Shown here: piece by piece, positions 16,396 through 25,810 of the stretch
Position numbering within the stretch: the stretch's first letter is position 1
Layout: each line of letters begins with the position of its first letter
Origin: Psychrobacillus psychrodurans
Lineage (GTDB): Bacteria > Bacillota > Bacilli > Bacillales_A > Planococcaceae
Assembly (NCBI RefSeq): GCF_027563345.1
Contig: NZ_JAMKBK010000001.1
Length of the DNA: 64,000 bases
Direction: 5' to 3' (one strand)
The notes under the pieces: generated by a model
The model's input: the letters and a program-made list of their open reading frames with translations, nothing else
Told to the model about the DNA's origin: nothing
The model's database searches: none
Made by a program: the position numbers and the translations under genes

Positions 16396-16454
16396 CTTCT
16401 TAAGTATGTATTACAAAAGACTTGTTATTAAGAGTAACTAAAAGCGAGGTGACT

Positions 16455-18902
16455 ATGATGGAAATCTACTATAATGAGAGTTCTACTTTAAATTCAAAGT
16501 TTAGCAAAAGTGATTTTGTTCGATTTATTGAGAACTTTCCTGAACCAATATGTATATTAACCTTAAAAGAAAGGCAGTATCCAGATCATTTTATATATGC
16601 AAACGAGGCTGCTGTGAAATTAACAGGTATGGAAAAAGAAGAAATCTGTTTATATAACTGGAACGACATGTTTGGAGTTCCTAGTGATTCGGACTTCGAA
16701 GCTTTGAAGAGTGAACATTCTTCAAAGCTGCATAAGGCTGACTCTTCGCCATTAAAGAAAAACTTGGAAGGTAGAGCATTAAAAGTATCAGGGCATGCAA
16801 TTGAGCTTGAAGATGGGAATCGATACTTAATTTTAACTATTATTGATGTAACTGAACATCAAGATACACGAAATAAGTTAAAAAAATCGACGAGAGAGTT
16901 TGAATCACTGTTTTATCATAACCCTGATATAGTATTTACCATTAATCCCGAGGGAATTTTCACAAACTCAAATGCAACAGGATTAAAGATTTTAAAATAT
17001 TCGTATGATGAAATCACTAGTATGAGCTTTCGAAATTTGATTGTACCTGAAGACCTCGATGTTACAAATGATTACTTTTTTGAAGTATTGAAAGGAAATA
17101 CAGCGGAGTTTAAAATCTCGGTCGTCAATAGAGAAGGTTCAGTTTTTAATATTGATATAACAGCAGTTCCTACTATACTGGATGGTGAAGTAGTAGAGGT
17201 TATTTGTGTCGCTCGTGATATTACTGAACAAATACGAATAGAAAACCTCCTAAAGGAAAGTGAACAGAGGTATAGGGCATTATTTGAGCACAACATTGAT
17301 CCTGTTATTACCTTTGACTTAGAAGGCAATTTTCTAGTCGTAAATGATGCTACAGAGAAAATTTTGGGTGTTCCCTCTGAAGAATTGATTGGAAAGCCTT
17401 TCCTTCCCTTCATTGATAAAAACAAGCAAATGGAGACAATAGCTAATTTTCAAAAGGTTCAAAGTGGACGTCCACATCAATATGAGACCTCTTTGCATAA
17501 TCATAAAGGTGAACATGTTTTGTTACACATTACAGTAATCCCTGTGTTCATCGAAAGTAAACTCTCTGCTGTTCATTGTATTGGGAAAGACATAACAAAC
17601 ATAAAGCGTAATGAGGATAAGGCAAACTTTATGGCATATCATGATATGCTAACTGGACTAGGGAATCAACGCTTGTTCCAGAAGGATCTGCGAAGTGTGA
17701 TTGAGACTCAAACCTCAGAAAAACATAACTCCGCAGTTTTAATGATCGACCTTGACCGCTTTAAGTTTATCAACGACTATCTTGGACATGAAATGGGAGA
17801 TGCTTTATTACAACAAGTATCGGAGCGCTTAGTGAAAATAATGGGCCATGATGGTACAGTTTATAGATACGCAGGAGATGAATTTACTATTATTATGCAA
17901 AATATTAATGAAAGTAAAGTCCTTCTAAAAGCTCAGTCGTTAATATCGGAAATAGGAAAACACTTCGATCTTGACGGTTTTGAAGCGATTTTAACTGCGA
18001 GCATAGGTATAAGTTTGTTTCCAAAACATGCCACAGATATTAAAGGATTAATGAGGGCTTCTGATCACGCAATGTATTACGCCAAGCGACAGGGGCGCAA
18101 CAATTATCAAATGTACAATGCCCAAATAGAAGGTCTTTCAAAGACAGACCTTCACATGGAGACACTATTACATAAAGCACTGGATAAACAAGAGTTTGTA
18201 CTTTTCTACCAGCCTCAATACGATGCGGTCACACATGAAGTTTCAGGCATTGAAGCTTTGTTGCGTTGGAATAGTAAAGATTTGGGAATGGTTTCACCTG
18301 CTGACTTTATTCCACTTGCCGAGGAAACGGGTATGATTGTACCGATTGGTGAATGGGTTATACGAGAAGCATGCAGCCAGAATAAGGAATGGCAGAGACA
18401 AGGTTTGCCGCCAGTACCCGTATCGGTCAACCTTTCTTTACGACAGTTTTATCAAACCGATCTGGTAGAGAAGGTTGGATTGATTCTAAAAGAAACTAAA
18501 CTTGACCCAAAGTATTTGGAACTTGAGATTACGGAAACGATTGCGATGCAGCCTGATATTGCTATTCATGTGCTAAATGAGTTGAAAGCAATCGGTGTAC
18601 TGATAGCGATGGATGACTTTGGTACAGGATATAGTTCATTGAACTACTTACGTCGTTTTCCTATTGATCACCTCAAAATTGACAAAGCCTTCGTGCAAGG
18701 TATTCAACAGGATGAAGAAGACCGCAGTATAATCGCAACAATTATTGCACTTGGTCATAACTTAAACATGCCGGTCATTGCTGAAGGGGTAGAAACAGAA
18801 GAACAGGCAAATTTATTAAAAAGTTATAAATGCGATATGTTCCAAGGATATTTATATAGCCGTCCATTGCCTGCAGAAATGATTCCGGCTAAGTTCAAAT
18901 AG
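16455..18902 (+). CDS. PAS-PAS-PAS-GGDEF-EAL cyclic-di-GMP signalling protein
   Basis: Signalling protein of about 815 residues without membrane segments. Three PAS sensor domains lie at about 15-130, 145-265 and 270-395. The diguanylate cyclase domain (about 400-560) has RYAGDEF, an A-for-G variant of GGDEF still seen in active enzymes, and no clear RxxD inhibitory site. The phosphodiesterase domain (about 570-815) keeps GIEALLRW, LEITET, DDFGTGYSSL and AEGVET, so it looks active. Net output cannot be decided from sequence. ATG 16455 or 16458, placed after GAGGTG, is preferred to an upstream TTG at 16422. Monocistronic. Confidence 0.9.
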   Translation: MMEIYYNESSTLNSKFSKSDFVRFIENFPEPICILTLKERQYPDHFIYANEAAVKLTGMEKEEICLYNWNDMFGVPSDSDFEALKSEHSSKLHKADSSPLKKNLEGRALKVSGHAIELEDGNRYLILTIIDVTEHQDTRNKLKKSTREFESLFYHNPDIVFTINPEGIFTNSNATGLKILKYSYDEITSMSFRNLIVPEDLDVTNDYFFEVLKGNTAEFKISVVNREGSVFNIDITAVPTILDGEVVEVICVARDITEQIRIENLLKESEQRYRALFEHNIDPVITFDLEGNFLVVNDATEKILGVPSEELIGKPFLPFIDKNKQMETIANFQKVQSGRPHQYETSLHNHKGEHVLLHITVIPVFIESKLSAVHCIGKDITNIKRNEDKANFMAYHDMLTGLGNQRLFQKDLRSVIETQTSEKHNSAVLMIDLDRFKFINDYLGHEMGDALLQQVSERLVKIMGHDGTVYRYAGDEFTIIMQNINESKVLLKAQSLISEIGKHFDLDGFEAILTASIGISLFPKHATDIKGLMRASDHAMYYAKRQGRNNYQMYNAQIEGLSKTDLHMETLLHKALDKQEFVLFYQPQYDAVTHEVSGIEALLRWNSKDLGMVSPADFIPLAEETGMIVPIGEWVIREACSQNKEWQRQGLPPVPVSVNLSLRQFYQTDLVEKVGLILKETKLDPKYLELEITETIAMQPDIAIHVLNELKAIGVLIAMDDFGTGYSSLNYLRRFPIDHLKIDKAFVQGIQQDEEDRSIIATIIALGHNLNMPVIAEGVETEEQANLLKSYKCDMFQGYLYSRPLPAEMIPAKFK

Positions 18903-19008
18903 GTTATCAGTTACAGCAAGGCAGATAGTGCAACTGAAAAACAGCGCATTTAGCGGAAGTATTACAATATGTATTAAGTCATTTTAAGGTTGATTCAATA
19001 GTAGATTA

Positions 19009-19043
19009 AAAAAGGACACAACTAAGCGTTGTGTCCTTTTTTT
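19009..19043 (+). terminator. terminator after the GGDEF-EAL gene
   Basis: AAGGACACAAC, loop TAAGC, GTTGTGTCCTT and a T-run. A-rich on the other side, so it may also serve the minus-strand gene at 19055. Confidence 0.93.
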
Positions 19044-19054
19044 GCATCTTTCAA

Positions 19055-19228
19055 TTAGTAAGATCTATCCCTCTCACTCATATCACGTCGATTTGGAGAC
19101 ATTGAACCTTGCTTTGGTGTTAAATAACCAAGCTCGGCTAACTCTAGAGAAATCTCTTCTTTCTTACTAGTTGGTCGTTTCGCCATAGAACCTCTTTTGT
19201 TAGCTCCTATATGAGTACCATTTTTCAT
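19055..19228 (-). CDS. 57-residue basic protein, unknown function
   Basis: A small gene: ATG at 19228 is seven bases after GAGAGGGG, and the frame runs 57 codons to TAA. The product starts MKNGTHIGANKRGSMAKRPT and continues with KKEEISLELAELGYL and a tail rich in R, D and S (SPNRRDMSERDRSY). It is soluble and very polar. A second ATG (Met15, MAKRPT...) is possible but lacks as good a site. Its style resembles the short, unannotated proteins of spore-formers. I do not recognise a family. Confidence 0.6.
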   Translation of the reverse strand: MKNGTHIGANKRGSMAKRPTSKKEEISLELAELGYLTPKQGSMSPNRRDMSERDRSY

Positions 19229-19318
19229 AAGAAAACCCCTCTCGACGATTTTTGATGCTTATTTAATATGGCTTGAAATACTGAAAAAATGCGTAACTAT
19301 GATATAAATAAAGATTAT

Positions 19319-20938
19319 TTAGTTGAATAAATCCAATTCTTTATAGATAAAGTAATCAAAATCTGCTGGGAGACTTTGACCCGATGTATCCTGACATTGC
19401 ATTCCTACAAATGCTCCTGTAAAGAAGCCACCGCCTTGAATATAATCATCGGATAATTTATGTGAAGCAAGTTTAATAGGAATTAATGTCCAATTCTCCC
19501 CATCAAATGAATAAGAATATTCGTAAATAGAAGTCTGAACATCCACTTTGAGGTAAACATATTCATGTTCCTTTGGAATAATGATCTCTTTGCCTTTTAA
19601 CGGTTGGTCATAGGTAAAGTTATCACATGTAGTTAGCTCTAAAATTCTTCCCTTTTCTTCATTCCAGGAAATCTGAAGTGCTGTCCAGTTTTCTGTATTA
19701 TAGTAGTTAACTAATCCAGCAGATTGCTGAAAAGTATTCGGATTAAAGGCCACTTTTGTTTCTGCTGTGAAGTTGAAATGCTGCCAGCGTCTTGCTATAA
19801 ATGCTTGTGTGAACTTTGAAGTAAGCGATTCTTTCCCGTATAGTCGCAAATGACCAGGATTGTCCTTTAGTGAAACTATATGTTCGTCAAGCGGGATACG
19901 CAGTGATTGGAAATGATTATTTAATCGTTTCCCATTAAAATCATCCTTCTCCTCGAAATCCTTTTCCCAAACCACTTCCTCGATTGCAGGTCCTTCAATT
20001 TCAAGGGAAGGTCCGTTCCCATTAACAACATATGGCCAGTCATTTTTCCATTCTATTCTTTGGATAGCAGTCTCTCTTCCAAGTGGACAATATCCTCGTG
20101 GATCCAGTAAAGGTTGGTTTTCTTTTGGTAGTGGACGACCGGTTAAGTGTACTAAAAACCATTCATTGGTATGGGTTTGGACGATAGAAGCATGTCCCGA
20201 TTTTTGCAATGGATTTCTCGGATAGGGAAATGAAGTTATTAAAGGATTATCCGGATGCACCTCGTACGGTCCCTCTAAATTTTTGGATCGTGCAATAGTT
20301 GCTGCATGGTCGTATTTTGTACCACCTTCAGCAGTTAACAAATAATAATAGCCATTAATTTTGTAAAGGTGAGGAGCTTCCACTAATTTAATATCTGTTC
20401 CTTTAAAGATAATAGTAGATTTCCCGACTAATTTTTGCTGTTCCACATCATATTCCTGAAGTGCAATACCATAAAAATTATGATGATGGAGACGATGATC
20501 CCATTTCATATTCACTAAGTACTTTTTACCCGATTCATCATGATATAAGGATGGATCAAAACCAGAGCTGTTTAAATAGATAGGCTCAGACCATTCTCCA
20601 TCGATGGTGTCGCAAGTGACCAGGTAATTATGGCAATCTTTCCATTGTCCCTCTGTCACTTTTACATCCGTGAATATTAACCAAAACTGCCCTTCACTGT
20701 AGGACAACGCTGGTGCCCAAACCCCACCAGAGTTAGGGTTTCCCATCATGTTCAATTGACTAATACGATTAAGAGGGCGAGAAATTAAACGCCAGTTTTT
20801 TAAATCCTTGGAATGATAAATACCAACACCAGGGAACCATTCAAAAGTAGAAACGGCAATATAATAATCTTCTCCAACTCTGCAAATACTTGGATCTGGG
20901 TTAAAGCCAGGTAATATCGGATTTCGTATAGTTGTCAA
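19319..20938 (-). CDS. xynB: glycoside hydrolase family 43 beta-xylosidase
   Basis: Cytoplasmic enzyme of 539 residues (no signal peptide) that releases xylose from imported xylo-oligosaccharides. Typical GH43 marks: NPILPGFNPDPSICRVG at the N-terminus with the catalytic base Asp, SGFDPSLYHDESG with the pKa-tuning Asp near 127, EAPHLYK with the acid Glu near 186, and TGRPLP. The C-terminal beta-sandwich runs about 325-535. The start is a TTG at 20938, nine bases after AAAGGATG. It lies downstream of xylR on the same strand (203-bp gap). I saw no XylR-type dyad in that gap, so expression may come from read-through or an unseen promoter. Confidence 0.93.
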   Translation of the reverse strand: MTTIRNPILPGFNPDPSICRVGEDYYIAVSTFEWFPGVGIYHSKDLKNWRLISRPLNRISQLNMMGNPNSGGVWAPALSYSEGQFWLIFTDVKVTEGQWKDCHNYLVTCDTIDGEWSEPIYLNSSGFDPSLYHDESGKKYLVNMKWDHRLHHHNFYGIALQEYDVEQQKLVGKSTIIFKGTDIKLVEAPHLYKINGYYYLLTAEGGTKYDHAATIARSKNLEGPYEVHPDNPLITSFPYPRNPLQKSGHASIVQTHTNEWFLVHLTGRPLPKENQPLLDPRGYCPLGRETAIQRIEWKNDWPYVVNGNGPSLEIEGPAIEEVVWEKDFEEKDDFNGKRLNNHFQSLRIPLDEHIVSLKDNPGHLRLYGKESLTSKFTQAFIARRWQHFNFTAETKVAFNPNTFQQSAGLVNYYNTENWTALQISWNEEKGRILELTTCDNFTYDQPLKGKEIIIPKEHEYVYLKVDVQTSIYEYSYSFDGENWTLIPIKLASHKLSDDYIQGGGFFTGAFVGMQCQDTSGQSLPADFDYFIYKELDLFN

Positions 20939-21141
20939 CTGTCATCATCCTTTGCATCTAGTTTTTCCATTTCAAGCCTATGTAGTAGCGTAACAATACA
21001 TGATGAATCTAAACTTCACAGTATTATTTTCGCTCCTAATAATTCCTAAAATAGAATTTTTTTCAATATAACAATACATATAACACTAGAATAAAAAAAT
21101 TAGCAAGTCTAAATTTTTTGATAGTTAAACATAAATTTTTT

Positions 21142-22341
21142 TTATTCCTGGGCAGTGTTGTTTTGCTGAATACTGACACTCAAAAAGTTTTCGATGGAAA
21201 AAGCAGCAACCCCTAATGCAGTTGATCTTGTCGATAGCTCAGAAAAATCGATTTGTAAATCATTTTGTTGAAACCATAATGCTTGTTTTGCGACTCTTTT
21301 ATTTAACGGATCCTTTAGCCATTTTTCAGAGGAGGCTAATCTATTACCGATAATGACTTGCTGAGGATTAAAGATGTTAATAATATTATTAATACCAATA
21401 CCTAAGTAGTCTCCAGTTTGTTCAAATAATGCAATGACCTCATCATTTCCGTGCTCAGCAAGTGTTACTAAGCCCTCTAAGTCCTGCATATCTGATGGAA
21501 TATCCAACTTTTCTGCCTGTCTAGTGAGTGCTTGCTCCGAAGCATATAGCTCCCAGCACCCTTCGTTTCCACAGCGGCATTTAGCGCCCTCTGCTTGAAT
21601 CGTCATATGACCTAGTTCACCTGAAAAGCCATTGGATCCTTTGTACAAAGAACCATTAAGTATTAGACCAACTCCAATACCAATTCCAGCACTCACGTAG
21701 ATAACATTTTCAAAGTCTTTTCCGGCACCGAAATTTTTTTCACCGTATGCACCTGCATTGGCTTCATTTTCTATAATGATTGGAACGTTATATCTTTCTT
21801 CAAGAACTTCTTTCAGGTTTATATTACGCCAGTTTAAATTAGGAGCTAACAGAATGTTATCATCCTTATCCACAATACCTGGTACCCCAACACCAATTCC
21901 AATAACTCCGTGTGGGCATTCAGGTGTGGACTTAAGAAGGTATTCTATTGTTTCAAATAACTTAGTCTCAATCTCTTCATAAGATAAATTCTTAAATGTT
22001 ATTTGCTTCTCTGTGTGAATATTTCCGTTAAGGTCTGTGAGCACTCCGAGTAAATAGTTAACTCCTAAATCTATTCCGATAGAGTAGCCTGCGTTTTCAT
22101 TGAACAGTAACATAACTGGTCTTCTACCGCCGCTAGATTCACCTGGACCGGATTCATAGATAAGATGTTCCTCAAGTAAATCATTTACCAAAGAAGACAC
22201 AGTTCCTTTATTTAATCCAACTTGGCTTGCAACAGAGGCTCTGGAGATAGGGGAGTTGTATTTTATTTTATCTAGAACTAGCGATTTGTTCCCTTTTTTT
22301 ACAACATGATGATTCCATGTTTGGTTGGCGCTTAGTTTCAT
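21142..22341 (-). CDS. xylR: xylose repressor, ROK family
   Basis: Repressor of 399 residues: winged helix-turn-helix at about 15-80 (ISRASVASQVGLNKGTVSSL) and ROK sugar-binding domain at about 85-385, with DLGVN ATP-like motif, ENEANAGAYGE, and the zinc motif CRCGNEGCWE near 255-264. It is divergent from the xylose uptake operon. Dyads at 22401-22431 and 26531-26557 are probable sites. The ATG directly follows GAAGAAGG, so the usable ribosome site is probably AGAAAGAG ten bases upstream. Function follows from the ROK type plus xylA/xylB context. Confidence 0.93.
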   Translation of the reverse strand: MKLSANQTWNHHVVKKGNKSLVLDKIKYNSPISRASVASQVGLNKGTVSSLVNDLLEEHLIYESGPGESSGGRRPVMLLFNENAGYSIGIDLGVNYLLGVLTDLNGNIHTEKQITFKNLSYEEIETKLFETIEYLLKSTPECPHGVIGIGVGVPGIVDKDDNILLAPNLNWRNINLKEVLEERYNVPIIIENEANAGAYGEKNFGAGKDFENVIYVSAGIGIGVGLILNGSLYKGSNGFSGELGHMTIQAEGAKCRCGNEGCWELYASEQALTRQAEKLDIPSDMQDLEGLVTLAEHGNDEVIALFEQTGDYLGIGINNIINIFNPQQVIIGNRLASSEKWLKDPLNKRVAKQALWFQQNDLQIDFSELSTRSTALGVAAFSIENFLSVSIQQNNTAQE

Positions 22342-22400
22342 CCTTCTTCAGCTCTTTCTATCTTTTTTCATCATTCTATCATATAAACGAAGAATAAAAA

Positions 22401-22431
22401 AACTTTGTTTATCCACTAGACTAACATAGTT
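22401..22431. promoter_or_regulatory. probable XylR operator in the xylR/xylose-uptake divergent region
   Basis: Half-sites AACTTTGTT (22401-22409) and AACATAGTT (22423-22431) face each other across 13 bp. The left half is identical to that of the xylA dyad at 26531, though the spacing differs (9 bp there). It overlaps the -35 region of the uptake operon. Confidence 0.6.
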
Positions 22432-22445
22432 TTATTTGCTACAAT
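22417..22445 (+). promoter_or_regulatory. probable promoter of the xylose uptake operon
   Basis: TAGACT (22417-22422), 17-bp spacer, TACAAT (22440-22445). The -35 box lies inside the XylR dyad and the -10 box touches the cre site. Confidence 0.55.
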
Positions 22446-22459
22446 GAAACCGCATACAA
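22444..22459. promoter_or_regulatory. catabolite response element (cre) for CcpA
   Basis: ATGAAACCGCATACAA fits WTGNAANCGNWWNCAW at every position. It starts at the -10 box of the uptake promoter, a position expected to give glucose repression. Confidence 0.75.
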
Positions 22460-22505
22460 TATTCAGAATATTGTTGTAAAAATAATTGGGGTGGGGGAAA
22501 TAAGA

Positions 22506-23798
22506 ATGAAAATCAACAAAATGATTAAAGTTCTATTATTTGCTTCTGTATTTTATTTATTGGCAGGCTGTTCAGATTCAAGTGAATCATCATCAAGTTC
22601 AAGTGGAGACAAAGAAATAAAGTTTATGCATTTATGGCCAGAAGGAAGCTCCAAGCAACATTACGATGTTGTAAATAAAATAATAGCGGATTATGAAAAA
22701 GAACATGAAGGGGTTAAAGTGGATCTCGAAGTGTTAAGTAACGAACAATATAAAGATAAACTGAGAGTTTTATCGACATCTAAAGAACTTCCTGATGTAG
22801 GAATGACTTGGGCAGCAGGTTTCTTAGAGCCTTATGTTGGTGGTAACATGTTCGCCCCATTAGACGATGTTATTGGAGATCAACTAAGTGATAGCTTTGT
22901 ACCGGGAACTGCAGAAGCATATGCATTAGATGGTAAGACATACGGTTTACCATTAGAGTTGAACATTGTAACTCTTTACTATAATAAAGCGATGTTTGAT
23001 GAACAAGGTTTAGAAGCACCAAAAACTTTTGAAGAATTAGAGAATGTAATAAAAGTATTCAAAGAAGATGGAATTGATCCAATTGCATTAGGAAATAAAG
23101 ATGCTTGGACAGGATCACTTTGGTATATGTATCTAGCGGACCGCCTTGGTGGGGCTGAAGTTCTAAATAAGGCAATCGATCGCTCAGGTTCTTTCGAAGA
23201 TCCTGCATTAGTAGAAGCGGCGCAAAAGGTTCAAGACCTTGTAGATATGGGTGCATTTGTTAATGGATTTAACGGATTAGCAGATGAGGAAGCAAAAAGT
23301 ATGTTCATGAGTGAGCAAGTGCCAATGTATCTAATCGCAACTTGGGATTTGCCAAACTATACAACGAATGAAACTGTACCGCAGGAATTTAGAGACTCCG
23401 TTGAATACCTGAAGTTCCCTACAGTAGGTGGTAACGGGGATATGAATAGTTTTGTTGGTGGTCCTGGAGTTGGACTTTTCGTAGCTGAGGATTCTAAAGT
23501 AAAAGAAGAAGCGAAAGATTTTGCAGCATACTTTGTTAAGCAATGGGGAGAAAAAGCAGTTACACAAGCTGGCGTAATCCCTGCTACTAAAGTGGATGCT
23601 GATTCATTAGATCTTCCGGAAATGTATATTGATATTTTAAATGAATTAAATGAAGCAAGTAATATTACGCTATTTGCGGATGTTCAAATGAGTCCAGATG
23701 TAGCACAAGTACATTTAGACTCGATTCAAGCTCTATTTGGAAAAGAAATGACTCCTGAAGAATTTGCAAAAGCACATGAGGATGCCCTTTCAAAATAG
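22506..23798 (+). CDS. sugar ABC transporter substrate-binding lipoprotein (family 1), probably xylo-oligosaccharide
   Basis: Receptor lipoprotein of 430 residues. Signal peptide with lipobox LAGC (Cys22), a serine-rich linker, then a family-1 binding fold: KEIKFMHLWPEGSS, YGLPLELNIVTLYYNKAMFD, FVGGPGVGLFV. ATG 22506 follows GGGGTGGGGG; the upstream in-frame GTG (22491) lies within that site. First gene of a three-gene uptake group with two permeases. Context (XylR dyad, xylA/B, GH43 xylosidase) suggests xylose or xylo-oligosaccharides. A cytoplasmic xylosidase favours oligosaccharides. Confidence 0.88.
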   Translation: MKINKMIKVLLFASVFYLLAGCSDSSESSSSSSGDKEIKFMHLWPEGSSKQHYDVVNKIIADYEKEHEGVKVDLEVLSNEQYKDKLRVLSTSKELPDVGMTWAAGFLEPYVGGNMFAPLDDVIGDQLSDSFVPGTAEAYALDGKTYGLPLELNIVTLYYNKAMFDEQGLEAPKTFEELENVIKVFKEDGIDPIALGNKDAWTGSLWYMYLADRLGGAEVLNKAIDRSGSFEDPALVEAAQKVQDLVDMGAFVNGFNGLADEEAKSMFMSEQVPMYLIATWDLPNYTTNETVPQEFRDSVEYLKFPTVGGNGDMNSFVGGPGVGLFVAEDSKVKEEAKDFAAYFVKQWGEKAVTQAGVIPATKVDADSLDLPEMYIDILNELNEASNITLFADVQMSPDVAQVHLDSIQALFGKEMTPEEFAKAHEDALSK

Positions 23799-23830
23799 AA
23801 TGAACGAGTCAATTTCATAATTAACTTATT

Positions 23831-23910
23831 ATAAAGTAGACTTCGTTGATTGAAGCCGTGCCTACGGAAAGCGTCCGTCTGAAGTGGAAACCAACATTAT
23901 TCAGACTTTG
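23831..23910 (+). repeat. interspersed intergenic repeat, copy D (internally deleted)
   Basis: Its left 20 bases (AAAGTAGACTTCGTTGATTG) match the head of copy A, then it jumps straight to the right part (AAGCCGTGCCTACGGAAAGCG...). GATTG occurs at both edges of the lost segment in full copies, as for a deletion between short direct repeats. It lies inside an operon, between the binding-protein and permease genes. Confidence 0.8.
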
Positions 23911-23935
23911 GATTAAAAAGAAATTTCTAAAAACG

Positions 23936-23964
23936 AGGGTTATCCTGCCTAGTTGGATAGCCCT
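23936..23964 (+). other. intra-operon hairpin between binding-protein and permease genes
   Basis: AGGGTTATCC, nine-base loop, GGATAGCCCT (one G-U). No T-run follows. Such hairpins after the binding-protein gene commonly protect its mRNA and lower downstream expression. That role is inferred here. Confidence 0.6.
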
Positions 23965-23995
23965 TCTCTACCTGGTAAGGAAGGAGTTGACTGTT

Positions 23996-24874
23996 TTGAA
24001 CAAGGTAATGTCTAACAAACTGTTAATAGCTTTATATATTTCTCCTGCACTGTTGTTAGTTCTGGTGTTAGTATTCATTCCGCTAATTCTATCAGGGTAT
24101 TATGGCTTAATGGAGTGGGATGGAATAGGGGATAAAACATTCATTGGATTAGAGAATTATATAAATGGTCTGCAAGATATGAAGTTTTGGAGTAGTGCCT
24201 ATCATTCGTTTTTACTGGCGATATTCTCAACATTGAGTTTAGGCATTTATTTGACCATATCTTTCATCTTGGCATCCAAGATAAAAGGATCGGATTTGTT
24301 GAGAAAGATATATTTAATACCGATGCTATTGTCCTCTGTTGCGATTGCACAGCTTTGGATTAAAGTGTATAACCCATCGAATGGTATTTTAAATGTGTTT
24401 CTTAAACAAATAGGAGTGGAAAATCCTCCTGCTTGGTTGGCAGATCCATCTTTAGTTTTATTTGCAATTTTCATCCCAATTTTGTGGCAATATGCGGGCT
24501 TTTATATTTTGATTTACTATGCTGCATTAAAGAATATTCCGGAGTCATTAATCGAAGCGGCGAGAATCGATGGTGCTTCTGCATTTCAAATTGCTACGAA
24601 GATTAAGTTGCCTTTGATCAAGGAAGTAGTAAGTGTGACGGTCGTCCTAGCAATAGTTGGATCGTTAAAATATTTTGATTTAATATATGTGATGACTTCT
24701 GGTGGACCGAATGGTGCAAGTGAAGTAATGGCATCCTATATGTATAAGTTAGCATTTTCCAGCTATAACTTTGGGTACGGAAGTGCAATTGGATTCCTGC
24801 TTTTAATCATTACATTAATCGTAACCTTTATCGTTCGTAAATTAACTACACCAAAAGAGAGAATAGAATATTAA
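23996..24874 (+). CDS. sugar ABC transporter permease (MalF/UgpA type)
   Basis: Inner-membrane permease of 292 residues with six hydrophobic segments and the EAA loop (EAARIDGASAFQIATKIKLP) near 195-215. The start is probably TTG at 23996, nine bases after AAGGAAGGAG; ATG 24008 is possible. The longer frame beginning at 23846 starts inside repeat D and is not the true N-terminus. It overlaps the ribosome site of the next permease. Part of the xylose uptake operon. Confidence 0.88.
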   Translation: MNKVMSNKLLIALYISPALLLVLVLVFIPLILSGYYGLMEWDGIGDKTFIGLENYINGLQDMKFWSSAYHSFLLAIFSTLSLGIYLTISFILASKIKGSDLLRKIYLIPMLLSSVAIAQLWIKVYNPSNGILNVFLKQIGVENPPAWLADPSLVLFAIFIPILWQYAGFYILIYYAALKNIPESLIEAARIDGASAFQIATKIKLPLIKEVVSVTVVLAIVGSLKYFDLIYVMTSGGPNGASEVMASYMYKLAFSSYNFGYGSAIGFLLLIITLIVTFIVRKLTTPKERIEY

Positions 24875-24886
24875 GGAGGTTTGTAT

Positions 24887-25708
24887 ATGAAGCGTGTAGG
24901 CTACTTTTTTCTATATTTTAGTCTATTGGTTGTAGCATTGTTTCAAATCGTCCCGCTAATATGGTTATTCATCTTCTCATTAAAAGATAATCGAGAAATA
25001 TTTGCGGGTTCACCATTTGCATTACCTTCGGAGTTTAGATGGGAAAACTATCTAAAAGTGTGGGATGGAGGTATAGGGGTTTACTTCTTTAATAGTGTTT
25101 GGATCACGGCACTAGCGATAGTGTTAACCGTACTTTTTGCCAGTATGGCAACATTTGCGATAACTCGAATGAGATGGAAGTTAAGTGGGGCAGTTCTTAG
25201 CCTGTTCATCATAGGGCTTATGATTCCTATCCATTCAGCACTAATTCCTCTATACAGTATGTTTTTAAGTGTAAATTTAATAGATAATCCGCTGGGAGTT
25301 GTTATTACATATACAGCCTATAATCTACCAATTACGATGATGATTTTGCTTGGTTTCTATTACACGCTACCGAGGGAAATAGAGGAAGCGGCCGTTATAG
25401 ATGGTTGCTCAGTGAATCGAATGTTTTTCCAAGTTATTCTACCTATGACAGTGCCAGTAATGTCAACTACTGTAGTCATTAATATGATTTATAACTGGAA
25501 TGAGTTTGTGTTCGTTAATACATTTATAAGCTCTGAGAAATACAAAACATTAACAGTAGGTATCCAAAATTTCATCGGTCAATATATGACGGATTGGGGT
25601 GCAATAGGGGCAACTCTTATCATAAGTGTACTACCAATCATTATTGCTTTTATCTTCTTTAGCAATAAAGTAGTGGAAGGTATTTCTGCAAGTGCTGTAA
25701 AAGGGTAA
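24887..25708 (+). CDS. sugar ABC transporter permease (MalG/UgpE type)
   Basis: Second permease, 273 residues, six hydrophobic segments, EAA loop EEAAVIDGCSVNRMFFQVIL followed by P near 170-190. ATG 24887 is seven bases after AGGAGG; the TTG at 24881 is too close. Last gene of the uptake unit. No ATPase gene occurs anywhere in the xylose locus. In Bacillus such importers share the MsmX ATPase, which is the likely arrangement here. Confidence 0.9.
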   Translation: MKRVGYFFLYFSLLVVALFQIVPLIWLFIFSLKDNREIFAGSPFALPSEFRWENYLKVWDGGIGVYFFNSVWITALAIVLTVLFASMATFAITRMRWKLSGAVLSLFIIGLMIPIHSALIPLYSMFLSVNLIDNPLGVVITYTAYNLPITMMILLGFYYTLPREIEEAAVIDGCSVNRMFFQVILPMTVPVMSTTVVINMIYNWNEFVFVNTFISSEKYKTLTVGIQNFIGQYMTDWGAIGATLIISVLPIIIAFIFFSNKVVEGISASAVKG

Positions 25709-25810
25709 GAAGAAAAATCATGTGCCTATGTAAGCCCTGAATCCTAAAGAGACTTGAAGGGCTAAGCACAGGAATTAGACAACAAGAAAATAGCTTCACG
25801 CTATGGGAAA

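Noticed and set aside
20939..21141. XylR operator between xylR and xynB
   Set aside because: No AACTTTGTT/AACAAACT-type dyad found in this gap.
23846..23995. Upstream start of the MalF-type permease
   Set aside because: The first 50 codons translate repeat D and a hairpin; no ribosome site before 23846.
25719..25770. Terminator after the MalG-type permease
   Set aside because: An imperfect TGTGC..AGCCCT/AGGGCT..GCACA hairpin exists but no T-run follows on either side.
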